A stretch of DNA of 6,260 nt, from positions 1-6,260 of the forward strand of contig JAUVVE010000054.1 in the NCBI GenBank assembly GCA_030604795.1. The letters run 5' to 3'. This document shows, one piece after another, positions 1-6,216 of this stretch; position 1 is the first letter of the stretch; every line of letters starts with the position of its first letter. The position numbers and the translations under genes were made by a program. The notes below the pieces were generated by a model, which ran no database searches, was not told where the DNA came from, and worked only from the letters and a program-made list of their open reading frames with translations. Origin of the DNA: Dehalococcoidia bacterium (lineage in GTDB: Bacteria > Chloroflexota > Dehalococcoidia > GIF9 > UBA5629).

Positions 1-194
1 CCATGGCAAAGGCATATGTCAACGAAGCCTATAAGTATGTGACCAAGTGGGCAATCAGGTTACATGGCGGCATTGGCACCAGTAGGGACCACGATATACC
101 GCTCTACTACCTGCAGGCCAAGGCCGCAGATACTGCCTTCGGTGGGACCGACTTCCACAGGGAACTAGTGGCTCAGCAAATCGGCCTCATCTAG
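1..194 (+). CDS. Acyl-CoA dehydrogenase, C-terminal fragment (5' end outside window)
   Basis: This is the last 63 or so residues of a flavin-dependent acyl-CoA dehydrogenase, which oxidises an acyl-CoA thioester to the enoyl-CoA and passes electrons to an electron-transfer flavoprotein. What is seen is the family's C-terminal helical signature: LHGGIGTSRDHDIPLYY, then the AK pair, FGG and a HRE motif close to the end. Family members are about 380-400 residues long, so the ATG at position 3 is an internal methionine and the reading frame is expected to continue upstream. Aligned by eye with medium-chain enzymes, the position of the usual catalytic Glu is Phe (138-140), so the base is either elsewhere or absent. 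The exact substrate cannot be told. The gene ends just before an intrinsic terminator and is probably a transcription unit separate from rpsB. Confidence 0.85.
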   Translation, partial: MAKAYVNEAYKYVTKWAIRLHGGIGTSRDHDIPLYYLQAKAADTAFGGTDFHRELVAQQIGLI

Positions 195-216
195 GCTGGC
201 CTGACAACAAGCACTT

Positions 217-252
217 ACTAAGCCCCTCTTTTCCGGAGGGGCTTAGTCTTTT
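217..252 (+). terminator. Rho-independent terminator after the acyl-CoA dehydrogenase gene
   Basis: A perfect 12-bp stem pairs 217-228 (ACTAAGCCCCTC) with 236-247 (GAGGGGCTTAGT) around a 7-nt loop, and is followed at once by CTTTTGT. The GC-rich stem with a following T run starts 22 nt after the stop codon and separates the upstream gene from the rpsB promoter. The T run is short (four in a row), but the stem is very stable. Confidence 0.9.
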
Positions 253-294
253 GTCTCCCTGATATCGGCTCAACGTCCGTCTCCCACGTCTTCA

Positions 295-308
295 GCTGTG
301 GCCACAGC
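295..308. promoter_or_regulatory. 14-bp perfect palindrome upstream of the rpsB promoter (possible operator)
   Basis: GCTGTGGCCACAGC reads identically on both strands. It lies 34 bp upstream of the proposed -35 element and outside the terminator hairpin. Its position would suit an activator or a dimeric regulator, but no known site is recognised, and a chance palindrome is possible. Confidence 0.3.
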
Positions 309-342
309 CGTCCAGCACCCACTCGCAGGCACTCCAGGACAA

Positions 343-371
343 TTGCCTCACCAGTTGGCTTGTGCTATACT
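343..371 (+). promoter_or_regulatory. Sigma-70-type promoter for the rpsB operon (extended -10)
   Basis: The -35 element is TTGCCT (343-348) and the -10 element is TATACT (366-371), separated by exactly 17 bp. TG at 363-364 gives a TGC-TATACT extended -10. Transcription would start near 376-380, giving a leader of about 45 nt before the rpsB start. It is the only convincing promoter in the window and would drive the whole downstream gene set. Confidence 0.75.
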
Positions 372-408
372 GTTCAACGACTTTGATTGGCTAACGCCAT
401 ACAACACT

Positions 409-414
409 AGGAGG
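409..414 (+). promoter_or_regulatory. Shine-Dalgarno site of rpsB, fixing a TTG start
   Basis: AGGAGG is a full-strength ribosome binding site, 7 nt upstream of TTG at 422. It supports the TTG start, from which the protein begins MSEPISVKQLLEAGAHFGH as expected for S2. No ATG lies nearby in frame. Confidence 0.85.
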
Positions 415-421
415 TCAGAAC

Positions 422-1234
422 TTGTCAGAGCCCATCTCAGTTAAACAGCTTCTGGAGGCAGGAGCTCATTTTGGCCATCTAACGGGCCATTGGAACCCGC
501 GTATGAAGACCTACATATTCACCCAACGCAACGGTATTCACATCATCGACCTCGAACAGACTGCAATCATGCTGGAGAAGGCCTGCACCTACGTCAGAGA
601 CTTGGTCAGCGACGGGGAAAGCCTTCTATTTGTCGGCACCAAGAAACAAGCCCAAGAAATCATAGAAGAGGAAGCTAAACGGTGTGCTATGTATTATGTC
701 AACCAGCGGTGGTTGGGAGGGATGCTAACCAATTTTGCCACTATTCAGTCCAGAATAGACTATCTGGTTCGTCTCGAGGATAGAAACGAAAGAGGCGAGC
801 TAGACTATATGTCCAAGAGAGAAAGACTGAAGATTGAGAAGGAGATATTGCGCCTTAACAAGGTGGTGGGCGGTTTCAAGGAAATGACTGACCTTCCGGG
901 AGCTGTCTTTATCGTGGACCCAATCAAAGAGAGGATAGCTCTGGCTGAATCAAGAAAGGTCGGAGTCCCCGTAGTGGCTATGGTAGACACCAATTGCAAT
1001 CCCACAAGCATCGACCACCCCATTCCCGCTAACGATGATGCCATAAAGGCGATCAGACTGGTATGCAGTATGATAGCCGACGCTGTTCTGCAAGGCAAAA
1101 TGATTAAAGAGACCGGCGAACTGGCACTGGCTGAGCCGGCTCCGACGGAGCCGAAACCTGCGGAGTTGTCCGCTGAACTGCTCGAATCCTACGTCTTCAC
1201 GCCCGATGAGACAGACAAAGAGGTGAGCGACTGA
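422..1234 (+). CDS. rpsB: 30S ribosomal protein S2
   Basis: S2 binds the 30S subunit at the head-body junction late in assembly, where it helps recruit S1 in bacteria that have S1. The 270-residue product shows the family landmarks in order: LLEAGAHFGH (10-19), WNPRMK (24-29), FVGTKKQAQEII near 70-81, VNQRWLGGMLTNF (93-105), PGAVFIVDP near 160 and VVAMVDTNCNP (184-194), then IDHPIPANDDAIKAIRL. The conserved core ends near residue 226. A tail of about 44 residues rich in Pro, Glu and Ala follows, making the protein somewhat longer than the usual 230-260. The start is TTG, chosen from the strong AGGAGG seven bases upstream and from the N-terminal alignment. The gene is first in the operon and is followed after 28 nt by tsf, the classic rpsB-tsf pairing. 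Confidence 0.98.
   Translation: MSEPISVKQLLEAGAHFGHLTGHWNPRMKTYIFTQRNGIHIIDLEQTAIMLEKACTYVRDLVSDGESLLFVGTKKQAQEIIEEEAKRCAMYYVNQRWLGGMLTNFATIQSRIDYLVRLEDRNERGELDYMSKRERLKIEKEILRLNKVVGGFKEMTDLPGAVFIVDPIKERIALAESRKVGVPVVAMVDTNCNPTSIDHPIPANDDAIKAIRLVCSMIADAVLQGKMIKETGELALAEPAPTEPKPAELSAELLESYVFTPDETDKEVSD
1137..1173 (+). other. Two tandem GC-rich hairpins within the rpsB 3' coding end
   Basis: CGGCTCC (1137-1143) pairs with GGAGCCG (1147-1153) around a 3-nt loop. Six bases later GCGGA (1160-1164) pairs with TCCGC (1169-1173) around GTTG. Both lie in codons for the Pro/Glu/Ala tail of S2. No T run follows, so this is not a terminator; an RNA structure affecting tsf expression or mRNA stability is possible but unproven. 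Confidence 0.35.
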
Positions 1235-1250
1235 AATCGTCCCCAGAAAT

Positions 1251-1257
1251 AGGGAGG
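1251..1257 (+). promoter_or_regulatory. Shine-Dalgarno site of tsf, fixing a TTG start
   Basis: AGGGAGG ends 5 nt before TTG at 1263. It supports this start over the first in-frame ATG, at codon 20, which would remove most of the N-terminal domain. Confidence 0.8.
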
Positions 1258-1262
1258 CAGAG

Positions 1263-1766
1263 TTGCGAGTTTCAACTGCAGCGGTGAAGGAGCTGAGAGA
1301 GCGAACAGGCGCCGGCATCATGGACTGCAAGAAGGCTCTCCTCGAAACGGAGGGAGATATAGGAAAGGCAGCCGAGGTCCTTAACCGGCATGGGCTTGCC
1401 TCGGCTCGGAAGAAAGCCGACCGCATCGCGGACCAAGGGATAATCGAAGCCTATGTCCACCAAGGAGGGCAAATCGCGGCGATGATAGAGGTCAACTGCG
1501 AGACTGACTTCGTCGCTCGTACCGATGAATTCAAGGAGCTAGCTCATAATCTAGCCCTGCAGATAGCAGCCATGTCCCCTCAATTCATCTCCCCCGACGA
1601 GATTCCACCAGCAACAGACACGGACCCCCAAGCGGCTTGCCTTCTCCTCCAGCCTTTCATCAAAGACCCTGATAAGACCATCCAAGACATAATCACTCAG
1701 ACCGTAGCCAAAGTTGGTGAGAATATCAAAGTACGCAGATTCACCAGGTTCGAGCTAGGCTATTAG
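1263..1766 (+). CDS. tsf: Elongation factor Ts, short form
   Basis: EF-Ts is the guanine-nucleotide exchange factor that releases GDP from EF-Tu so that it can be reloaded with GTP and aminoacyl-tRNA. The N-terminal UBA-like domain covers about residues 4-42 and carries VKELRERTGAGIMDCKKALL (8-27). The exchange motif T81-D82-F83-V84 follows, in VNCETDFVARTDEFKELAHN. The protein is only 167 residues against about 280 in E. coli; like the compact Thermus-type factors it lacks the second core subdomain and coiled-coil insertion. A clean ending at GENIKVRRFTRFELGY, the family's conserved C-terminal region, argues that this is a natural short form and not a truncation. The start is TTG, supported by AGGGAGG. 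pyrH begins 2 nt after the stop. Confidence 0.97.
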   Translation: MRVSTAAVKELRERTGAGIMDCKKALLETEGDIGKAAEVLNRHGLASARKKADRIADQGIIEAYVHQGGQIAAMIEVNCETDFVARTDEFKELAHNLALQIAAMSPQFISPDEIPPATDTDPQAACLLLQPFIKDPDKTIQDIITQTVAKVGENIKVRRFTRFELGY

Positions 1767-1768
1767 CC

Positions 1769-2506
1769 GTGTCAACAACTCAGCCTAAATACAAGCGGGT
1801 CTTGCTTAAGCTAAGCGGCGAAGCCCTCATGGGAAAGAAGGACTTCGGCATCGACTCTGAAGTCCTTACTCGTGTAGCTCATCAAATAAAGCGAGTGGTC
1901 GACCAAGATGTTGAGGTAGCTATTGTCGTTGGCGGAGGTAATTTCTGGCGCGGCACCGACGGCGAAGCTAGAGGAATGGACCGAGCCACGGCTGACTATG
2001 CCGGAATGCTGGCCACAGTAATCAATGCCCTGGCCCTTCAGGATTCTCTGGAAGGCGAAGGTGTTATCACTAGGACTCAATCATCCATTACCATCCAGGC
2101 TATAGCTGAGCCTTACATTCGACGTCGCGCCATTCGCCATCTAGAGAAAAAGCGAGCAGTTATCTTCGCTGGAGGTACCGGAAACCCATACATGACTACC
2201 GATACTGCCGCGGCACTGCGAGCTATCGAGGTCCGAGCCGAAGTTCTCCTAGTAGCCAAGAACAATGTCAACGGTGTGTACGATGCTGATCCCGTCAAGA
2301 ATCCGCAGGCAAAGAAGTTTGAGCGTCTCACCCACAGGGATTGTCTGGACTTACGCCTACGGGTAATGGATAGTACTGCTTTCGCCCTGTGCCAAGAGAA
2401 CAAGCTCCCTATAATAGTTTTCGACCTCCAGGCACGACAAAGCATTGAGCGTGCCATCTTCGGAGAGGCCGTTGGCACTCTTGTAGCCAATGAAGCAGAT
2501 ACATGA
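1769..2506 (+). CDS. pyrH: Uridylate kinase (UMP kinase)
   Basis: PyrH phosphorylates UMP to UDP with ATP in pyrimidine nucleotide synthesis; bacterial enzymes are hexamers of the amino-acid-kinase fold, usually regulated by GTP and UTP. The 245-residue product has the phosphate-binding KLSGEAL (14-20), VGGGNFWRG (54-62), DRATADYAGMLATV starting at 71, the nucleotide-binding GGTGNPYMTTD (135-145) and NNVNGVYDADPVKNP, all typical of the family. The start is GTG, 2 nt after the tsf stop. There is no clear ribosome binding site beyond a weak AGG at 1757-1759, so translation probably depends on ribosomes finishing tsf. The stop overlaps the frr start as ATGA. Placement between tsf and frr is the common bacterial arrangement. 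Confidence 0.98.
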   Translation: MSTTQPKYKRVLLKLSGEALMGKKDFGIDSEVLTRVAHQIKRVVDQDVEVAIVVGGGNFWRGTDGEARGMDRATADYAGMLATVINALALQDSLEGEGVITRTQSSITIQAIAEPYIRRRAIRHLEKKRAVIFAGGTGNPYMTTDTAAALRAIEVRAEVLLVAKNNVNGVYDADPVKNPQAKKFERLTHRDCLDLRLRVMDSTAFALCQENKLPIIVFDLQARQSIERAIFGEAVGTLVANEADT

Positions 2507-3060
2507 TCGAACAGATATTGGCTGATACCGGCGGCAAAATGCAAAAGGCTGTCGATGCTCTGACCCGAGACCTGGCAAGTATCCGGACGGGGCGGGCAGC
2601 ACCGGCGTTGGTCGAACACATCAGAGTTGATTACCACGGCGTCCCGACTCCACTCAACCAAATCGCCTCCATCTCTATCCCCGAAGCCAAGATGATAGTA
2701 ATCCAGCCTTGGGACCGCAGCGCCATCCGCAGCATCGAGAAGGCTATTCTCGCATCCGACCTTGGTCTTAATCCAGCAAGTGACAGCAGTGTCATACGTA
2801 TAGTCATCCCACCGCTTACCGAAGACCGACGCAAAGAGCTGACCCGAGTGGTCCGCAAGAGGCTAGAAGAGGCAAGAGTCACTCTGCGTAACATCAGACG
2901 CGAAGCCATCGAAAGAGCAAGACGGGCAGAGAAAGAGAAGGAAATGTCTCAGGACCAATACACACGCGCCTCCGAACAGCTTCAGGAACTCACCGATAGC
3001 TTCGTAGAAAGGGTTAATCAGACAGGACAGGACAAAGAAACAGAGATAATGGAGGTCTGA
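2503..3060 (+). CDS. frr: Ribosome recycling factor
   Basis: RRF works with EF-G to split the post-termination ribosome and release mRNA and tRNA. The 185-residue length is standard. The first helix carries SIRTGRAAPAL (R28, G30 and R31 in the conserved motif). The small domain II follows, with VDYHGVPTPLNQIASISIPE. After it come IEKAILASDLGLNP, the PPLTEDRRKEL helix start and LRNIRREA in the long helical domain. The C-terminus has the usual QLQELTDSFVERV and KETEIMEV ending. The ATG overlaps the pyrH stop by 4 nt (ATGA) with only a weak GAAG-type site upstream, so coupling is likely. It is the last gene of the translation block; a 161-bp gap follows. Confidence 0.98.
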   Translation: MIEQILADTGGKMQKAVDALTRDLASIRTGRAAPALVEHIRVDYHGVPTPLNQIASISIPEAKMIVIQPWDRSAIRSIEKAILASDLGLNPASDSSVIRIVIPPLTEDRRKELTRVVRKRLEEARVTLRNIRREAIERARRAEKEKEMSQDQYTRASEQLQELTDSFVERVNQTGQDKETEIMEV

Positions 3061-3221
3061 GAACTCGGAAGCCTGCGGCCTACCATTCTCCCAAGAGGGC
3101 AATTCTGAACCAGGAGCGAGTCAACACGGCAAGTGTGCCAATACCGAAGAGTTGCGTTTATGTCCAGTATCCACAGTCACGGTCAGCCCTGTCTTGGACA
3201 ACTAGAGCCTGAGGTGTAAGC
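3061..3221 (+). other. Non-coding gap at the usual uppS position
   Basis: This is the only sizeable gap inside the operon. I translated the three forward frames and saw no undecaprenyl diphosphate synthase motif (no HxxxIMDGNGRW-like N-terminus and no RxRRFG-like C-terminus). No terminator with a T run and no convincing -35/-10 pair is visible. A small open frame ends at 3219 (TAA) just before cdsA, with possible starts at GTG 3133 or ATG 3160, but there is no evidence that it is a gene. Confidence 0.6.
3211..3216 (+). promoter_or_regulatory. Shine-Dalgarno site of cdsA
   Basis: GAGGTG ends 5 nt before the ATG at 3222. Because cdsA does not overlap any upstream gene, this independent site explains how translation resumes after the gap. 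Confidence 0.7.
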
Positions 3222-4016
3222 ATGCTCAGGCTGAGAACCCTCACCGCCGTCATCGGCTTACCGCTCGTTATTACCGCAATCTGGTTCGGCGAACTGTGGT
3301 TCACAGTCCTGATAACCGCTGCGGCAACTCTCGGCAGCCTAGAATTCTACCGAATGGCTAGCCGTTCCAAGATACGGCCACTTACCTACTTTGGTGTGGC
3401 TTGGGTATTGTTGCTTGTCCTCAGCCCCCACTGCCCATATACCTTCACAACTCCCTTTCTTATCACTTCCGGCATAGTCATCTCGCTGATCTGGCTGTTA
3501 TTTCGGTCTCCAAGGGAAGAGGCCTTCAACAACTGGGCGTGGACAATGGCGGGAATCCTCTACGTCGGCTGGATGTTGAGTCACTGGATTGACCTGAGAA
3601 GCTTGGAGGCAGGCAAGGAGTGGGTATTCTGGGCTATGTTCACCACGATTGCCAGCGATACTGCCGCCTTCTTTTGTGGGAGAGCCTGGGGTAGACGCTC
3701 CCTGGCATCAACCATAAGCCCCGCCAAAACCTGGGAAGGGGCCATAGGTGGGCTGCTTGCGGGCATCATAGTCTCTTTGATTCTAAGCATAGTCTTTTCC
3801 CTGCCCCTGAACTACTGGCAAATGGCACTTCTAGGCGCTGTCATCAGCATATTCGCCCAGCTTGGCGATTTAGTGGAGTCGCTACTCAAGCGCAACACAG
3901 GTACCAAGGACTCTGGGAAGTTGCTACCAGGACACGGGGGTATACTCGACCGAATCGATAGCTTCATATTCACCGGCGTTGTAGTATACTACTGTGTAGT
4001 ATTCGGTACACCATGA
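3222..4016 (+). CDS. cdsA: Phosphatidate cytidylyltransferase (CDP-diacylglycerol synthase)
   Basis: CdsA is an integral membrane enzyme that joins CTP and phosphatidic acid to give CDP-diacylglycerol, the precursor of the bacterial phospholipids, with release of pyrophosphate. The 264-residue product is hydrophobic nearly throughout, with about eight or nine predicted membrane segments by eye. The conserved SDTAAFFCGR and ISPAKTWEG (165-173) motifs precede the full family signature at residues 220-246. In that signature S220, K223, R224, K229, D230, H238, G239, G240, D243, R244 and D246 all match. The start is ATG with GAGGTG upstream. The stop overlaps the dxr start (ATGA). It is the first gene of the envelope and isoprenoid block; the usual upstream partner uppS is not in its customary place. 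Confidence 0.97.
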   Translation: MLRLRTLTAVIGLPLVITAIWFGELWFTVLITAAATLGSLEFYRMASRSKIRPLTYFGVAWVLLLVLSPHCPYTFTTPFLITSGIVISLIWLLFRSPREEAFNNWAWTMAGILYVGWMLSHWIDLRSLEAGKEWVFWAMFTTIASDTAAFFCGRAWGRRSLASTISPAKTWEGAIGGLLAGIIVSLILSIVFSLPLNYWQMALLGAVISIFAQLGDLVESLLKRNTGTKDSGKLLPGHGGILDRIDSFIFTGVVVYYCVVFGTP

Positions 4017-5161
4017 GTACCACTATGAGAAGACTGGCTATCCTAGGCTCAACCGGCTCAATAGGGCAACAGACACTCGACATTGCAAGAGCCTTTCCCA
4101 ACAGATTCAAGGTAATAGGATTGGCCGGCGGCAAAAACACCAGCCTGTTAGCTAAGCAAGTCGAGCAGTTCCAGCCTCAACTGGTCTATTCAGCCCTCAA
4201 CCTTAGCCTGCCAAACAAGGTGAAATTCCTATCCATGGAGGAGATGGCTAGCCATCCCGAAGTCGACATTGTCGTTGTAGCTACCGCAGGGAAAACAGGG
4301 CTAGCTCCGACCTTGGCAGCCATAAGAGCTAGCAAGAAGATAGCTCTAGCTAACAAAGAGATACTCGCCATGGCAGGTGAAATCGTCACTGCCGAAGCCA
4401 ACCGACACCACGCACAGATCCTGCCTATCGACAGCGAGCATAGCGCCGTTTGGCAATGCCTCCGTGGGGAGAAAGCCGAGGTGGCTCGACTTATCCTAAC
4501 GGCTTCAGGGGGGCCCTTCTACCATCACTCTCTGTCACAACTAGCCAATGTCACCGCTGAAGAAGCTCTTCGACACCCTACTTGGAGAATGGGTAAGAAA
4601 GTCACTATCGACTCAGCAACTCTTATGAACAAAGGGCTAGAAGCAATCGAAGCTCACTGGCTTTTCTCTATCCCATTCAGCAAAATCGAAATTGTGATTC
4701 ACCCTCAGAGCATTGTCCATTCTCTGGTAGAGTTTACGGACGGTTCGTTAAAAGCTCAACTCAGCTTCCCCGACATGCATCTACCCATTCAATATGCCTT
4801 GTCTTATCCCAAGCGACTGCCAAACTCTGAGCTGCCACGCCTTGACTTGGTCCAAGTAAACTCACTAGCTTTTGAGCCGGTGAATTATGATAATTTCCCT
4901 TGCCTGAAATTGGCACTCGAGGCCGGCAAGAAAGGGGGGACTTACCCCAGCGTGCTCTGCGCCGCTGACGAAGTGGCAACCGAACTCTTTCTCGCCAACA
5001 GGACCAGTTTTTTCGGCATTGCCGAGATAGTAGCCAAGACCATCAGCCTGCATCGAGGCACCGCCAACCCTGCTCTGGATGAGATTCTGGGTGCCTATAC
5101 GTGGGCGAGAGAAACTGCACTTAAGCTTGCCTGCGAGGAAAGCCTATGTTGGAAACAATAG
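4013..5161 (+). CDS. dxr: 1-deoxy-D-xylulose 5-phosphate reductoisomerase
   Basis: Dxr converts DXP to 2-C-methyl-D-erythritol 4-phosphate with NADPH and a divalent metal, the committed step of the MEP isoprenoid pathway and the target of fosmidomycin. The NADPH-binding loop GSTGSIG is at residues 12-18, followed by N114-K115-E116. The metal-binding D140-S141-E142 is in PIDSEHSAVW, S165 lies in TASGGPF, and N206-K207 with E210 is in the MNKGLE motif. The length of 382 residues is normal. The ATG at 4013 overlaps the cdsA stop by 4 nt; a second in-frame ATG at 4025 would give MRRLAILGSTGSIG and also fits the family. Neither has a good Shine-Dalgarno site, so coupling to cdsA favours 4013. It shares 16 nt with rseP. 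Confidence 0.98.
   Translation: MSTTMRRLAILGSTGSIGQQTLDIARAFPNRFKVIGLAGGKNTSLLAKQVEQFQPQLVYSALNLSLPNKVKFLSMEEMASHPEVDIVVVATAGKTGLAPTLAAIRASKKIALANKEILAMAGEIVTAEANRHHAQILPIDSEHSAVWQCLRGEKAEVARLILTASGGPFYHHSLSQLANVTAEEALRHPTWRMGKKVTIDSATLMNKGLEAIEAHWLFSIPFSKIEIVIHPQSIVHSLVEFTDGSLKAQLSFPDMHLPIQYALSYPKRLPNSELPRLDLVQVNSLAFEPVNYDNFPCLKLALEAGKKGGTYPSVLCAADEVATELFLANRTSFFGIAEIVAKTISLHRGTANPALDEILGAYTWARETALKLACEESLCWKQ
5135..5140 (+). promoter_or_regulatory. Shine-Dalgarno site of rseP inside dxr
   Basis: GAGGAA ends 5 nt before the ATG at 5146. It lies within the last dxr codons and fixes the rseP start inside dxr, giving a 16-nt gene overlap. Confidence 0.7.
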
Positions 5162-6216
5162 CGCTGACAACAGTCAGCTTTCTCGGTGTATTATTAGTCC
5201 TCATCCTCGCCCATGAGCTTGGGCATTTCATCACGGCTAAGCTCTCGGGAGTACGAATAGAGGAGTTTGGCATCGGTTTTCCTCCGCGGCTCCTGAGTTT
5301 CAAGCGCGGAGAGACAAGATATTCACTAAATGCCATACCGCTCGGTGGCTTCACCAAGTTGCTGGGAGAAGAAGACCCAACATTGCCAGGCAGCCTAGCC
5401 AGCAAAAGCATTCCCGTTAGATTCTTGGTCCTTGGCGCCGGTTCAATGATGAACATCTTGCTCCCCATCTTCCTTTTCTCAATCGCGTTTATGATTCCTC
5501 ACGATATGGTAATAGAGAAAGTGCGCGTGCAAGAAGTAGCTCCAAATTCGCCGGCTGAAAGCGCCGGAATCAAGGCCGGGGACACTATTCTAGAAATAGA
5601 CGGCCGCTCAATTGAAAACCGTGGAGATGTCAGCTACATGATCCACCTGAATCTTGGCTCAGAAGTAGACATCTTGCTTCAGAAAGCCGACCTCGCCCAC
5701 GAAGAAGTGAAGGTGAAGCCAAGGTGGAATCCACCAGAAGGACAGGGAGCCATTGGCATCATTATCGCCGGGGCAGACAGCACTGTAGTCCGTGAGTCGT
5801 GTCCCATCTGGGAAGCGATCCCCTCAAGCATACGTCATTGCTGGGAGATCCTTGTGCTGTTTCGCAATGAAGTAGTAGGCTGGTTCATTAGAGGCACGGT
5901 ACCTCAGCTGACGGGGCCAGTAGGCATTGCCGAGCTCACTGGTCAGGTGGCCAAGGCTGGTCTCAGCCCATTGCTTGAATTCGCCGCATTAATCAGCATA
6001 AATCTAGCCATAATCAACCTTTTTCCCTTCCCAGGGTTGGACGGAGGCAGACTTGTCTTTGTTGCGTTGGAATGGGTGAGACGCGGGAGAAGGATATCGC
6101 CCAAGAAAGAGGGACTCGTCCATCTCATCGGCTTCATAGTATTGATACTACTAATTGCTATGATAAGCTACTATGATATCGCACGTATTGTTCGAGGAGA
6201 GAGCCTACTGCCTTGA
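5146..6216 (+). CDS. rseP: Site-2 family intramembrane zinc metalloprotease (RseP/RasP, M50)
   Basis: This multipass membrane protease cuts substrates within the membrane, such as anti-sigma factors already trimmed by another protease or remnant signal peptides. The first membrane helix carries the zinc-binding H23-E24-L-G-H27. GFPPRLLSFKRG and YSLNAIPLGGF follow, then a membrane helix beginning near GAGSMMNILLP. A single PDZ domain spans about residues 115-195 (VAPNSPAESAGIKAGDTI). The third zinc ligand is in the L298-D299-G300 motif, followed by a C-terminal helix. At 356 residues with one PDZ domain it resembles the RasP/Gram-positive type more than the two-PDZ E. coli RseP (about 450). 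GAGGAA supports the ATG. Neighbours dxr and ispG are a common context, and no sigma or anti-sigma gene is present, so the substrate is unknown. Confidence 0.95.
   Translation: MLETIALTTVSFLGVLLVLILAHELGHFITAKLSGVRIEEFGIGFPPRLLSFKRGETRYSLNAIPLGGFTKLLGEEDPTLPGSLASKSIPVRFLVLGAGSMMNILLPIFLFSIAFMIPHDMVIEKVRVQEVAPNSPAESAGIKAGDTILEIDGRSIENRGDVSYMIHLNLGSEVDILLQKADLAHEEVKVKPRWNPPEGQGAIGIIIAGADSTVVRESCPIWEAIPSSIRHCWEILVLFRNEVVGWFIRGTVPQLTGPVGIAELTGQVAKAGLSPLLEFAALISINLAIINLFPFPGLDGGRLVFVALEWVRRGRRISPKKEGLVHLIGFIVLILLIAMISYYDIARIVRGESLLP

Noticed and set aside
3..194. A complete 63-residue protein starting at the ATG at position 3
   Set aside because: The sequence is the C-terminal signature of a protein of about 380 residues, and the window edge cuts the gene.
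388..399. Small hairpin TGGC-TAAC-GCCA in the rpsB leader
   Set aside because: A 4-bp stem is too weak to call an S2 autoregulation site without comparative evidence.
950..1426. Minus-strand open frame of 158 codons across the rpsB-tsf junction
   Set aside because: It is antisense to conserved S2 and EF-Ts coding sequence, and its translation has no recognisable motifs.
2113..2661. Minus-strand open frame of 182 codons across pyrH-frr
   Set aside because: It is antisense to well-conserved UMP kinase and RRF; its composition, rich in Arg and Ser, is typical of a shadow frame.
3124..3139. ACAC/GTGT and GGCA/TGCC mini-stems in the frr-cdsA gap
   Set aside because: They are 4-bp stems that exclude one another and have no T tract; not a terminator.
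3161..3200. Inverted repeat TGTCCA ... TGGACA in the frr-cdsA gap
   Set aside because: Six base pairs with a 28-nt loop and no extension are expected by chance, and no T run follows.
3194..3222. Possible promoter TTGGAC - 17 bp - TAAGCA before cdsA
   Set aside because: Both hexamers are poor matches and the transcript would start inside cdsA, past its ribosome binding site.
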